Assembly: GCA_938008165.1 (NCBI GenBank) | Contig: CALLLP010000015.1 | Span: forward strand, 50,918 to 114,917 | DNA length: 64,000 bases | Direction: 5' to 3' | From: an uncultured Neomegalonema sp. | GTDB taxonomy: Bacteria > Pseudomonadota > Alphaproteobacteria > Rhodobacterales > Rhodobacteraceae | In this document: piece after piece, positions 39,442-49,628 of the stretch | Layout: every line of letters starts with the position of its first letter | Position numbering within the stretch: position 1 is the stretch's first letter | Position numbers and translations under genes: made by a program | The notes under the pieces: generated by a model | What the model saw: the letters and a program-made list of their open reading frames with translations, nothing else | Databases searched by the model: none | Told to the model about the DNA's origin: nothing

Positions 39442-40338
39442 TTACTTAGATACAACGCTATCACTTTCACTTAATTCACTTTCGATGAATTTTTTTAGTA
39501 CTGCAATGCGTTTCGATTGACGCATTTCAGAGGCATAAACGAACTGAAGCGGGATCGACGGGCCGGTTATGGTCGGCATCACCCGCACAAAATCACCGGC
39601 CTGAGCGAGATAATCCGGCAAAACGCCGATCCCGATATTGTTGCGAACCCCTTCGAAGATGCCCATTTGCGAGTTAAAGGTGACCCGCGCACGCAAGGGC
39701 GCCTCGCCCGGACGCTCGACAAACAACCAATCGAGGTTTTCGACAGGCTGGGGGGCCTGAGGAGTGTATCGAATAAGGACATGTTGTTCCAAATCGGAAC
39801 GATATTTCGGGATTCCGCTGTTCTCCAGATATGATCGCGAGGCATAAAGCCCCACGGGCGAGGTCCAGATGCGCTTTGCGATCACATCCGCCTGCTTGGG
39901 GTCACGCTGCCGGATGGCGACATCCGCCGCGCGCATGGGCAGATCGAGAACGGCCTCGGTCATCGAGAGATCGAGGGTCAGGCCGGGATGCTGCGCCAGA
40001 AGCTTCGGCAAGCGCGGAACGAGCCATAGCAACCCGAAATCCACCGTGGTCGTGACCCGCAGCCCACCATAAACACCCTCTTTCACGCCGCGTATTTCAC
40101 CTGTTGCAGCATTGAGCCGACTGACGATCTGCGCCGTCGTCTCGAACAGGATCTCCCCTTCCGATGTCAGCAACAACCCGCGCGGATGGCGATGAAACAG
40201 CGGCGACCCGATTGTTTGCTCAAGGGCGTGGATTTGCCGACTGACCGCCGATTGGCTCAGATGCAGCGTCTCGCCCGCATGGGTGATGCTGCCTTGCTCC
40301 GCGACTGCGTGAAAAATCCGCAACTTGTCCCAATCCAT
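39442..40338 (-). CDS. LysR-family transcriptional regulator
   Basis: 298 residues from ATG 40338. The helix-turn-helix is MDWDKLRIFHAVAEQGSITH, AGETLHLSQSAVSRQIHALE; a LysR substrate-binding domain follows (about 90-290, GGLRVTTTVDFGLLWLVPRL). Relatives occur widely in Rhodobacterales without an assigned ligand. It is divergent from an exported protein gene (148 bases between starts), the classic arrangement for a LysR target, so that gene is the first candidate. The 3' end is unusually AT-rich. Confidence 0.9.
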   Translation of the reverse strand: MDWDKLRIFHAVAEQGSITHAGETLHLSQSAVSRQIHALEQTIGSPLFHRHPRGLLLTSEGEILFETTAQIVSRLNAATGEIRGVKEGVYGGLRVTTTVDFGLLWLVPRLPKLLAQHPGLTLDLSMTEAVLDLPMRAADVAIRQRDPKQADVIAKRIWTSPVGLYASRSYLENSGIPKYRSDLEQHVLIRYTPQAPQPVENLDWLFVERPGEAPLRARVTFNSQMGIFEGVRNNIGIGVLPDYLAQAGDFVRVMPTITGPSIPLQFVYASEMRQSKRIAVLKKFIESELSESDSVVSK

Positions 40339-40486
40339 GACGACTCGCCTTTTCACACCATATTAAGGACACAAGAAAATCGTCCGCTTACGCCCGTGCG
40401 GCACAAATGCGGGACCACAACAGAAGATTTGAATTGCGGGATGTCCTGTACCACAAGGATACCCTTGCACATACGGAGATAGTATC

Positions 40487-41338
40487 ATGGGACGGTTAAC
40501 GCGATACGGATCGGCATTACGCGACAGACTTGCCGGAGCCGTTGCGGCACTCGTCTTCCTGACCGCAGGCGCCACGGCGCAGGACAGGCTCGACGGCGTC
40601 TATTACGGCTTGGATGACGCGCAGGGCCTGACGATCCAGCTACAGGATACCGGCAATGGCGCCACCGGGCGGATCAGTGCTGCCGATGGTAGCGGGCAGG
40701 CAATTGACGGACGCGCGCAGGGTGGATCGATTGTCACCGATCTGATCTTTCGTGGCAAACGCGGCACGGCACGCATGATCCCAAAGGATCTGGGCCTTGG
40801 ATTCACGTGGACACCGAATGACGGCAGTGGAGGCGATGTGGTCTTTGCCTTCGGGCGACGCGGGCTGGAATTGCCCACCCCATCCGCCTCTTACACCCCG
40901 GAATCCCAAATCGGATTACGGGTCGAGCCGCATGTCTTCGTCGCCAGCTATGAATTCTGGACACCCGATACCGTGGCGCGCCAGTATGACGGTCTTGAAG
41001 AAAGATACCGCGCCATCATCCAGCTATTCCCCGCCGTCCAGACCGATCTGATCTGGAAGCTGTGCCAAAGCACTACACGTCCCTCTAAACTGGGCGAAGC
41101 GTTACGGGGAGAAGGCGTCACCTGCAACCGGGTGGATACCCGCTTGAAAGCCGCGCAGAAGACCGATGCCTTCAACCGCTTCAAGCGCCGGGTTCATATC
41201 GAGCGAGCCGATGCGGAACGGGCCGTCCAATGCGCGCGGGGCATTCATCAACCGTCGGTCTGCGTCGCCTCCGCCCGGCGCACACAGCAAGCGGCCGCCT
41301 CGCTCGAAACCGTGATGACAGTCCTGCGCGGGATCTGA
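40487..41338 (+). CDS. Exported protein of unknown function
   Basis: 283 residues. The signal peptide (GAVAALVFLTAGATAQ, cleavage about ATA|QDR) is clear. The mature N-terminal half looks like a small beta domain (LDGVYYGLDDAQGLTIQLQD; GGSIVTDLIFRGKRGTARMI). The C-terminal half is helical and charged, with four cysteines (WKLCQSTT, GVTCNRV, VQCARGI, PSVCVAS) that could pair. I do not recognise the family. It has its own terminator and is divergent from a LysR gene that may control it. Confidence 0.7.
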   Translation: MGRLTRYGSALRDRLAGAVAALVFLTAGATAQDRLDGVYYGLDDAQGLTIQLQDTGNGATGRISAADGSGQAIDGRAQGGSIVTDLIFRGKRGTARMIPKDLGLGFTWTPNDGSGGDVVFAFGRRGLELPTPSASYTPESQIGLRVEPHVFVASYEFWTPDTVARQYDGLEERYRAIIQLFPAVQTDLIWKLCQSTTRPSKLGEALRGEGVTCNRVDTRLKAAQKTDAFNRFKRRVHIERADAERAVQCARGIHQPSVCVASARRTQQAAASLETVMTVLRGI

Positions 41339-41357
41339 CAGTCCCAAAACGACACAA

Positions 41358-41373
41358 CCCCGCCTGAGCGGGG
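41358..41373. terminator. Terminator between the exported protein and sgaA
   Basis: A short stem CCCCGC/GCGGGG with loop CTGA lies between the convergent genes. The minus-strand tail TTGTGTCGTTTTG and the plus-strand tail TCGTGGTTCCTT are both moderately T-rich, so it could serve both. Confidence 0.6.
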
Positions 41374-41403
41374 TCGTGGTTCCTTGGATAGCGCTGGCAG
41401 AGG

Positions 41404-42603
41404 TTATTCTGCCGCGATCTTGAGGTTCTGGCGCACATCGTTCCGGTAATGGGCCTGCGCGGCGGCCACGCCCGATCCCAGCTCGATCCGGGCACCGGCG
41501 TCGCAGAGTGCCATTTCGGCATTGCCAAGCGCCGCCATGCACATCCCTTCGTTCAGCGACCCAAGATGGCCAATGCGGAACACTTTTCCCGCAAGCTGGG
41601 ACAGGCCCGACCCGAAGGACGTGTTATAGCGATCATAGGCGATCGAGATCACATCGCGGGCATCGATGTTATCCGGCACGACGATCGAAGAGACGGTATC
41701 GGAATGCCATTGTGCATCCGCCGCACACAGACGACAGCCATCCCACGCATCGATTGCAGCACGGATACCGCCCGCAAGGCGACGATGGCGCGCGATGACG
41801 GTGTCGAGACCTTCTTCGAAGATCATGGCAAGGGATTCGCGCATTCCATGGAACAACTGCGTCGGCGGGGTGTAGGGGAAATAACCGCCGCCATTGAGAT
41901 TCATCATATCCGCAAAAGCGAAGTAACAGCGATCCATCTGCGCGGTTTTCGAGGCCTCGACAGCTTTCTGGCTGGCACACAGAATGCCGAGACCCGCCGG
42001 AAGCATCAGACCTTTCTGCGAACCGGACACAGCCAGATCGACGCCCCAGTCATCCATGCGAAAATCAATCGAGCCAAGACCACTGACCGTATCGACATAC
42101 AGCATCGCGTCGTGGTTGGCATCGTCCAGCGCCTTGCGCACGGCGGCAATGTCGGAGGTGACGCCCGTTGCGGTCTCGTTATGGGTGGCAAAGACCGCCT
42201 TGATCTCGCCCTTGGTATCAGCCTTCAGCTTCTCGGCATAGATATCGACCGGAACCCCCATACCCCATTCCACATCGATGCATTCCACATCGAGACCCAG
42301 ACGCTTGGCCATATCGACCCAAAGATGCGAAAACTGACCAAAGCGCGACATCAGAACCTTGTCGCCCTTGTTCAGCGTGTTGGTGATCGCCGCTTCCCAT
42401 GCGCCGGTTCCGGAGCCGGGGAACATGAACACTTCCGCCGAATTGGTGCGGAACACCTTTTTCAGCCCAGCGAAAAGGGGCATCGTCAGCTCGCCAAAAT
42501 CGGGGGCGCGCATATCCTGCATCGGAACATTCATCGCCATGCGAACGCGCTCTGGGACGTTGGTTGGGCCGGGAATGAAGAGATGCGTCTGTCCGGTTTT
42601 CAT
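41404..42603 (-). CDS. sgaA: Serine-glyoxylate-type aminotransferase (class V)
   Basis: 399 residues from ATG 42603, which has GGAG 8 bases upstream and matches the family start (KTGQTHLFIPGPTNVPERVR). An in-frame ATG at 42663 would add 20 residues. PLP Lys is in AVSGSQKGLMLPAG, preceded by the cofactor Asp in MLYVDTVSGLG. The enzyme should transfer an amino group from serine (or a similar amino acid) to glyoxylate, giving glycine. Related enzymes use alanine or aspartate as donor, so the donor is not certain. It is divergent from the ScfR-type regulator, with palindromes between them. Confidence 0.82.
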   Translation of the reverse strand: MKTGQTHLFIPGPTNVPERVRMAMNVPMQDMRAPDFGELTMPLFAGLKKVFRTNSAEVFMFPGSGTGAWEAAITNTLNKGDKVLMSRFGQFSHLWVDMAKRLGLDVECIDVEWGMGVPVDIYAEKLKADTKGEIKAVFATHNETATGVTSDIAAVRKALDDANHDAMLYVDTVSGLGSIDFRMDDWGVDLAVSGSQKGLMLPAGLGILCASQKAVEASKTAQMDRCYFAFADMMNLNGGGYFPYTPPTQLFHGMRESLAMIFEEGLDTVIARHRRLAGGIRAAIDAWDGCRLCAADAQWHSDTVSSIVVPDNIDARDVISIAYDRYNTSFGSGLSQLAGKVFRIGHLGSLNEGMCMAALGNAEMALCDAGARIELGSGVAAAQAHYRNDVRQNLKIAAE

Positions 42604-42717
42604 AGCGGGCGCTCCATGCTGGGTAATCTGTGAAATGGGCATTTCTGCATTTTTCTTGACCATCACCTAGGCGAGCCGCTCCCGACCTTCAAACTTTACC
42701 GGGTTGACGGGATGGCT

Positions 42718-42757
42718 TTGTAACTTACAAGATAGCCAATATGTAATGTTGTAACAT
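42718..42757. promoter_or_regulatory. TTGTAA palindromes between sgaA and the ScfR-type regulator
   Basis: A perfect 13-bp palindrome TTGTAA-C-TTACAA at 42718-42730 and a near-palindrome ATGTTGTAACAT at 42746-42757 share the heptamer TTGTAAC. The copies start at 42718 and 42749, 31 bases or about three helical turns apart. They lie in a 170-base divergent promoter region, the second 19 bases ahead of the regulator's TTG start. They are candidate operators for the regulator itself. Confidence 0.5.
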
Positions 42758-42776
42758 CACTTCATAGAGGGGCGAT

Positions 42777-44183
42777 TTGAAAACCCGCAAGACTTTCGTT
42801 GGCCCAAAACTGCGCCAGCTGCGCAAGGAGCGGCAACAGACACAGGCACAAATGGCCGATGCGCTGGGCCTGAGCGCAACCTATGTGAACCTGTTGGAGA
42901 ACAACCAGCGCAGTCTGTCGGTTCAGGTGCTGATGCGCCTCGCCGAACGCTATGCCATCGATATCCGCACGCTGGTCGAAGACGACGCACCGACGCAGCT
43001 CGCCGATTTGCGCAATGCGCTGCAAGACCCCATTTTCGGGGAAACCCGTGCCGATTTACAGGAATTGCGCGCCGCCCTCGATCACTGCCCGACACTGGCG
43101 CAAAACCTGCTGACCCTGCATAGCAGCTATCGCGCCTTGTCGGAGCGGGTGATCGGTATGGTCGATGCGGAAGGCAGCGAAGGCGTGGTTCATGCCAGCC
43201 CCGAAGCCATCGTCCATGACCTGTTTCGCCGCAACCGCAATTACTTCGACGCCATCGAACGCGCCGCCGAAGACCTGCGCGCCACCGGCCCCGATGCGAA
43301 TGACGAGATTTACGGATTTCTGAAATCCCACATGCGCGACGATCTGGGCATCACTATTGAAACCCTGTCCGTAGCCGATATGCCGGATACCCTGCGCTAT
43401 TACGACGAGGACGCAAAGCGCCTGCTGTTCTCGCAGGGTCTCGATCATCCGAACCGGACATTCCAATTGGCCCATATCGTCGGGTTGATCGTCTATGGCG
43501 CGATTTTCGACGGCATCGTCGCGGAAGCGGCCATTTCAAACCCACGCGGACAAGCGCGCTCGCGGGTGGAACTGGCCAATTACTTCGCCGCCGCCGTGCT
43601 GATGCCCTATGATGCCTTCCGCGAGGAGGCGTTGTCATGCCGCTATGACCTCGACCACCTCGCGGCACGGTTCGGCGTCTCGTTCGAGCAGGTCTGCCAC
43701 CGGGTCACGACCCTGCAACGCGACGGAGCGCAGGGGGTGCCGCTGTTCTTCATGCGCATCGACAAGGCGGGCAATGTCACGAAGCGGTTCAATGCGACGA
43801 GCTTCAATCTCGCCGAACATGGGGGGGCCTGCCCACGCCTCGATATTCATATGTGTTTTCGGATGCCGGGCCGCATCCTGCCGCAAACCGTCGAGATGCC
43901 CGATGGCTCGCGCTATTTCACAATCAATCGAACGGTGGACCGGCCAACCTTCGGCTATCGATCGCAGGATCAGCGCCTTGCGGTCAGTCTGGGCTGTGCG
44001 CTCGACCATGCGGATCAGGTGATCTACGCCACCCATGCCCCGACGGGGGATCTGGTCACGCCTATCGGCATCAATTGCCGCCTCTGCCCGCGCCAGCATT
44101 GCACCCAACGCGCGCAGCAACCGATCCATCTCGACCTGCCCATCGATGAAAACCGCCGGGGCACGACACGATTTGAAAGCTGA
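42777..44183 (+). CDS. ScfR/RamB-type XRE transcriptional regulator (short-chain acyl-CoA regulator family)
   Basis: 468 residues from TTG 42777, with AGAGGGG just upstream. The N-terminal helix-turn-helix is PKLRQLRKERQQTQAQMADA, LGLSATYVNLLENNQRSLSV. The middle holds an IrrE/ImmA-like metallopeptidase-derived segment (SRVELANYFAAAVLMPYDAF). The C-terminal sensor domain has a cysteine cluster (INCRLCPRQHC). This is the architecture of RamB, PrpR and PccR regulators, which sense short-chain acyl-CoA and control acetate, glyoxylate or propionate metabolism. Position next to a glyoxylate aminotransferase fits that theme. Its own targets are inferred. Confidence 0.87.
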   Translation: MKTRKTFVGPKLRQLRKERQQTQAQMADALGLSATYVNLLENNQRSLSVQVLMRLAERYAIDIRTLVEDDAPTQLADLRNALQDPIFGETRADLQELRAALDHCPTLAQNLLTLHSSYRALSERVIGMVDAEGSEGVVHASPEAIVHDLFRRNRNYFDAIERAAEDLRATGPDANDEIYGFLKSHMRDDLGITIETLSVADMPDTLRYYDEDAKRLLFSQGLDHPNRTFQLAHIVGLIVYGAIFDGIVAEAAISNPRGQARSRVELANYFAAAVLMPYDAFREEALSCRYDLDHLAARFGVSFEQVCHRVTTLQRDGAQGVPLFFMRIDKAGNVTKRFNATSFNLAEHGGACPRLDIHMCFRMPGRILPQTVEMPDGSRYFTINRTVDRPTFGYRSQDQRLAVSLGCALDHADQVIYATHAPTGDLVTPIGINCRLCPRQHCTQRAQQPIHLDLPIDENRRGTTRFES

Positions 44184-44243
44184 ACGCGTGACTTGGGATG
44201 CCCGGCGCGCTACCTGCCGTCAGGAGTCATGCCGGAGAATATT

Positions 44244-44537
44244 ATGGACGACGCAACCCGTACCGAACTGGAAGCCGCCGCCTTTCGTCGCCTGCGCGAT
44301 CATCTGCGCGAGCGGACGGATGTGCAGAATATCGACCTGATGAATCTGAGTGGATTTTGCCGAAACTGTCTCAGTCGCTGGTACGACGAGGCTGCCGCCG
44401 AACGGGGCATCGAGATCGGCAAGGCACAGGCGCGCGAAATCGTCTATGGCATGCCCTTCGACGAATGGCGCGCGACGTACCAGACCGACGCCTCCCCCGC
44501 ACAGAAAGAAGCGTTCGCCAAGACGCATCCTGAGTGA
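44244..44537 (+). CDS. DUF1244 protein
   Basis: 97 residues from ATG 44244, with GGAG 6 bases upstream. The DUF1244 signature is clear: AFRRLRDHLRERTDVQNIDL, MNLSGFCRNCLSRWYDEAA, EIVYGMPFDEWRATYQ. The Cys-x2-Cys of CRNC could bind a metal. The function of the family is not known. ATG 44229 is an alternative start. It sits between the ScfR-type gene and an EamA exporter on the same strand. Confidence 0.9.
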   Translation: MDDATRTELEAAAFRRLRDHLRERTDVQNIDLMNLSGFCRNCLSRWYDEAAAERGIEIGKAQAREIVYGMPFDEWRATYQTDASPAQKEAFAKTHPE

Positions 44538-44544
44538 TTGCCCC

Positions 44545-45456
44545 ATGAACCATGGCGGCGATCCGCTGAATTGGGTCAGACTGGTCGCGCTGGGCATCAT
44601 CTGGGGTGGCTCGTTCATGCTGGTCGAGATCGCATTGACGGGGATCGGGCCGTTTACCCTCGTTGCCGCCCGAATCGGGATCGCCGCCCTGATCCTGTGG
44701 CCGCTCAGCTATCCGCTGTGCGGGGGATTGCCGAAGCGATGGATCGTGTGGCTGTTTGCACTGGGCGCGGCGATCCTGTCGAATGCGCTGCCCTTTGCGC
44801 TGCTGACTTGGGCACAGACCTACCTTCCCAGCGGGGTCACCGGCGTCTTTATGGCCATCATGCCCTTTATCGCGCTTGCCATGAGTCATTTTCTGATTGC
44901 AGGCGAGCGGATGACGGCCCGCAATGTCATGGGCCTGACCATCGGATTTGCGGGGATGCTGGTGTTGTTCGGCCTCGATGCGATCCGCCAGATTGCCAGC
45001 GGTGAGGGCACGGCACTCGCCCAGCTCGCCTGTTTGGCATCGACGCTATGCTATGCCAGCGGCTCGATCGTGATGAAGCGGGCACCCAAGACCCGGCCCG
45101 TCGCCTTTGGTGCCGCGACGATGATCCTAGCGGCCCTGATCGCCATCGGGGTTGCGCTCTGGGCCGAGGGCGTGCCCCGAACCCTGCCGACCGTGAACAG
45201 CGGTCTTGCCATCCTCGCCCTTGCCATCGGGCCGACCGCCGGAGCGATGTTTTTGATGCTGCGCATTCTGGAGGGTGCGGGGCCACCGTTTCTGTCACTG
45301 GTGAATTATCAAGTACCGATCTGGGCGGTGGTGTTCGGCGCGGTATTTCTCGGCGAGCGGATTTCGCCCAGTCTGGGGATCGCACTCGCATTGATCCTCG
45401 CCGGATTGGCGGTCAGCCAGAACCTCCTCGCCCGACTGCGCGGCCATCCCGTATGA
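44545..45456 (+). CDS. EamA-family (DMT) transporter
   Basis: 303 residues and about ten transmembrane helices in two EamA repeats. Domain 1: GIIWGGSFMLVEIALTGIGP, then MTARNVMGLTIGFAGMLVLF. Domain 2: LASTLCYASGSIVMKRAPKT to PIWAVVFGAVFLGERISPSL. Members export amino acids, nucleotide precursors or other metabolites; the substrate is unknown. The stop at 45456 is followed directly by a decayed C-terminal copy of a related transporter in the same frame. Confidence 0.9.
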   Translation: MNHGGDPLNWVRLVALGIIWGGSFMLVEIALTGIGPFTLVAARIGIAALILWPLSYPLCGGLPKRWIVWLFALGAAILSNALPFALLTWAQTYLPSGVTGVFMAIMPFIALAMSHFLIAGERMTARNVMGLTIGFAGMLVLFGLDAIRQIASGEGTALAQLACLASTLCYASGSIVMKRAPKTRPVAFGAATMILAALIAIGVALWAEGVPRTLPTVNSGLAILALAIGPTAGAMFLMLRILEGAGPPFLSLVNYQVPIWAVVFGAVFLGERISPSLGIALALILAGLAVSQNLLARLRGHPV

Positions 45457-45761
45457 ACGAGATTTCGGCACTACGCACGCCGACCATCGCCTCCTATGCC
45501 AGAGGAGCCGCTATCGCCCCATATCTGGGCGATCCTGATCGGCATCGGCGTAATCTCGACCGGGATGGCGATGACCCTGCGGATCGCGGTCATCTCGTCG
45601 GTTGGATCGGTCTTTATGTCGGGCGTCGGATATCTGGTGCCGATCACGGCGCTGATCGTCGGCATGGTCTTTGGTGGCGAGACAATTGCCCTGTCGGACG
45701 AGCCGCCTGCGCGCTGATCCTTACCGGGTTGGCGCTGGCGTCGCGTCGAAAAAGCCCGTGA
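45457..45761 (+). pseudogene. Truncated, frameshifted C-terminal fragment of a second EamA transporter
   Basis: From about 45496 one frame reads IWAILIGIGVISTGMAMTLR and continues through VGYLVPITALIVGMVFGGE to a stop at 45717. The adjacent frame then continues with ALILTGLALASRRKSP to 45761. Spliced at about 45705, this aligns with the last 85 residues of the intact EamA protein just upstream (GYLVPITALIVGMVFGGE against NYQVPIWAVVFGAVFLGE). No N-terminal part exists. It is best explained as a tandem transporter gene that lost most of its length and then gained a frameshift. Its 3' end overlaps the DUF389 gene. Confidence 0.8.
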
Positions 45762-46755
45762 AATCCGCAAAGACGATCGCCAGCGCCAACAAGGCCAGCA
45801 AGCCGCCCAAAACCATAAACGCCGTGCGCCGCGACTGCCGCGCCTCGAATTTGCGCAGCCATTCCCTCGGCTCGACCCCGCGATAGCGAAAGACGGCCAG
45901 CGCCGAGAGATTGACGCTGGCCACATTGACCGCAAATAGCTCCGCCGCGCCCAATGCCGCCCGCATATCGCCCGCCCCGATCATGATGCCGAACGCGACC
46001 GCCGGGGGCAGCAAGGCCACCGCGACCATCACCCCCACCAGCGACGCGCTTGCCCCACTGGTCAGCGCCAAGGCCGCACAGGCCCCCGATGCGAGGGCGA
46101 CCACCATGCCGTCCAGCCCGATATACGTGCGGTCGAGCAACTCCTTCGCCTCCAGATCGAGTGGCAGGATCGCCGCCCCGATGATCGACAGACCCACGGC
46201 CAGCGCAAAGCCCAGCGCCAGCGATTTCGCCGCCTCCAGCATCAATGTGCGATCCCCTAGCGCCGCCCCGAAGGCAAAGCCGAGATTGGGACCAAGAAAC
46301 GGCGCGATAACCATCGCCCCGATCAACACCGCAACATTGTTCGTCACCAGTGCCGCCCCGGCCACCACGGTCGAAAGGGCAACGAATAACAGGTAGTCGC
46401 TCGTCAGGGTCGCCCCGCGCTCGATCTGGCCATAGAGAACCTCGCGCGTGGTGGCGCGGCGATGGGCTTCGCGGGTTTCGCGCGCCTCCTCATCGGGATC
46501 GGGTTTGGGGATCACGGCATCGGTGGGCGAGAGAATGATGCGCCATCCCTCGGCACCCGACAGCGCGTCTTGCAGGGCATCGAGCGTCGATTGTTGGTAA
46601 TCGGGATCGACCAGCGCCTTGATGACCGTGCGACGCCCGCCCTCCTCCTGTTCGGCGACGGACCAGCTTTCGATGGGCTTATGCTCGGTAAAGACCTTTC
46701 GGATGGTCGCGCCATGCTCGCGCGGGGCGACGATTTCGATGATGCGAACGGCCAT
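45721..46755 (-). CDS. DUF389 membrane protein
   Basis: 344 residues. A soluble N-terminal ferredoxin-like part (about 1-90) is followed by a DUF389 membrane domain with about six helices (LFVALSTVVAGAALVTNNVA, VLIGAMVIAPFLGPNLG; LTSGASASLVGVMVAVALLP). Function unknown in the family. The last helix ends near the C-terminus (FMVLGGLLALLALAIVFADF). The start overlaps the folP stop (TAATG), so it is translated after folP in the same transcript. Confidence 0.9.
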   Translation of the reverse strand: MAVRIIEIVAPREHGATIRKVFTEHKPIESWSVAEQEEGGRRTVIKALVDPDYQQSTLDALQDALSGAEGWRIILSPTDAVIPKPDPDEEARETREAHRRATTREVLYGQIERGATLTSDYLLFVALSTVVAGAALVTNNVAVLIGAMVIAPFLGPNLGFAFGAALGDRTLMLEAAKSLALGFALAVGLSIIGAAILPLDLEAKELLDRTYIGLDGMVVALASGACAALALTSGASASLVGVMVAVALLPPAVAFGIMIGAGDMRAALGAAELFAVNVASVNLSALAVFRYRGVEPREWLRKFEARQSRRTAFMVLGGLLALLALAIVFADFTGFFDATPAPTR

Positions 46756-47573
46756 TACAAAGCCCGCAGCGCAGCATCGACGGCCAGGGCTTGCGCCGTC
46801 TCGCGCACATCATGCACGCGCAGGATATCCGCGCCCTGCTGCGCCCCGTACAGCGCAACGGCAATGGAGCCGGGTGCGCGCTTTGCGGCATCGGGTTCAT
46901 TCGAAAGGGTGCCGATAAAGCGCTTGCGCGATGCGCCGACCAAGAGAAGGCACCCGATCTCGCGAAAGGCGCTCAGATTACGTAACAGCGTCATATTATG
47001 CTCCAGCGTCTTGCCAAAGCCGATCCCCGGATCGACGATCAATGCGGCACGGTCAATGCCCGCCGCCTCGCAGGCCGCCACCCGCGCGGCGAGGTAATCG
47101 CGCACCTCGCGCACCACATCGTCATAATGCGGATTGCGCTGCATGGTCTTGGGGTCGCCAAGAGCATGCATCAGGCAGATGCGCCCACCCGCCGCGGCAT
47201 ACTCCACCGCAACCGCCATGCTGCCCTCGTCATGGGTCAGCGCAGACACATCGTTGAACAATCGCGCCCCCCGCGCCAGCGCCCGGCGCGCCACGATGGC
47301 CTTGCGCGTATCGACGGAGACGAGCGCATTCGCCGCCACCCCCGCCTCGATGGCCGGGGCGATCCGCTGCCATTCCTCCTCGACCGGCACCGTATCGGCA
47401 CCGGGGCGGGTGGATTCGCCGCCGATATCGAGAATATTGGCCCCCTCCCCGGTCATCGCCACCACGCGCGCCGCCATCGCATCCTGTGGCACGGCCCCGC
47501 CATCCGAAAAGCTGTCGGGCGTGGCATTCAGGATGCCCATGATGCGGGGACAGGAGCGGGGCAAAGGGGTCAC
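46755..47573 (-). CDS. folP: Dihydropteroate synthase
   Basis: 272 residues from GTG 47573, with TGAGG 9 bases upstream. The signatures are RIMGILNATPDSFSDGG, ILDIGGESTRPGAD and LIVDPGIGFGKTLEHN, with the C-terminal SRKRFIG segment. It condenses p-aminobenzoate with hydroxymethyl-dihydropterin diphosphate in folate synthesis. The frame is open up to 47654, but a terminator hairpin lies at 47592-47622, so a start downstream of it is required. GTG 47588 is the other possibility. One residue differs from the common GILNVTPDSF (Ala for Val). Confidence 0.93.
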   Translation of the reverse strand: MTPLPRSCPRIMGILNATPDSFSDGGAVPQDAMAARVVAMTGEGANILDIGGESTRPGADTVPVEEEWQRIAPAIEAGVAANALVSVDTRKAIVARRALARGARLFNDVSALTHDEGSMAVAVEYAAAGGRICLMHALGDPKTMQRNPHYDDVVREVRDYLAARVAACEAAGIDRAALIVDPGIGFGKTLEHNMTLLRNLSAFREIGCLLLVGASRKRFIGTLSNEPDAAKRAPGSIAVALYGAQQGADILRVHDVRETAQALAVDAALRAL

Positions 47574-47591
47574 GGCAGACAGCCTCACACG

Positions 47592-47622
47592 AAAAAGCGC
47601 CGCTAGACGATCCAGCGGCGCT
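47592..47622 (-). terminator. Terminator between ftsH and folP
   Basis: Minus-strand stem AGCGCCGCT/AGCGGCGCT with a 9-base loop, followed by TTTTC. It starts 36 bases after the ftsH stop and ends about 20 bases before the folP start, so folP must rely on readthrough or an internal promoter. Confidence 0.8.
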
Positions 47623-47657
47623 CCATCATGCCCTTTCGGGGCAAAGCTGCACAAGTA

Positions 47658-49592
<1,935 letters not shown>

Positions 49593-49628
49593 AAGAGACC
49601 GGGCATGGCCAAGGCGATCCTCCCTATC

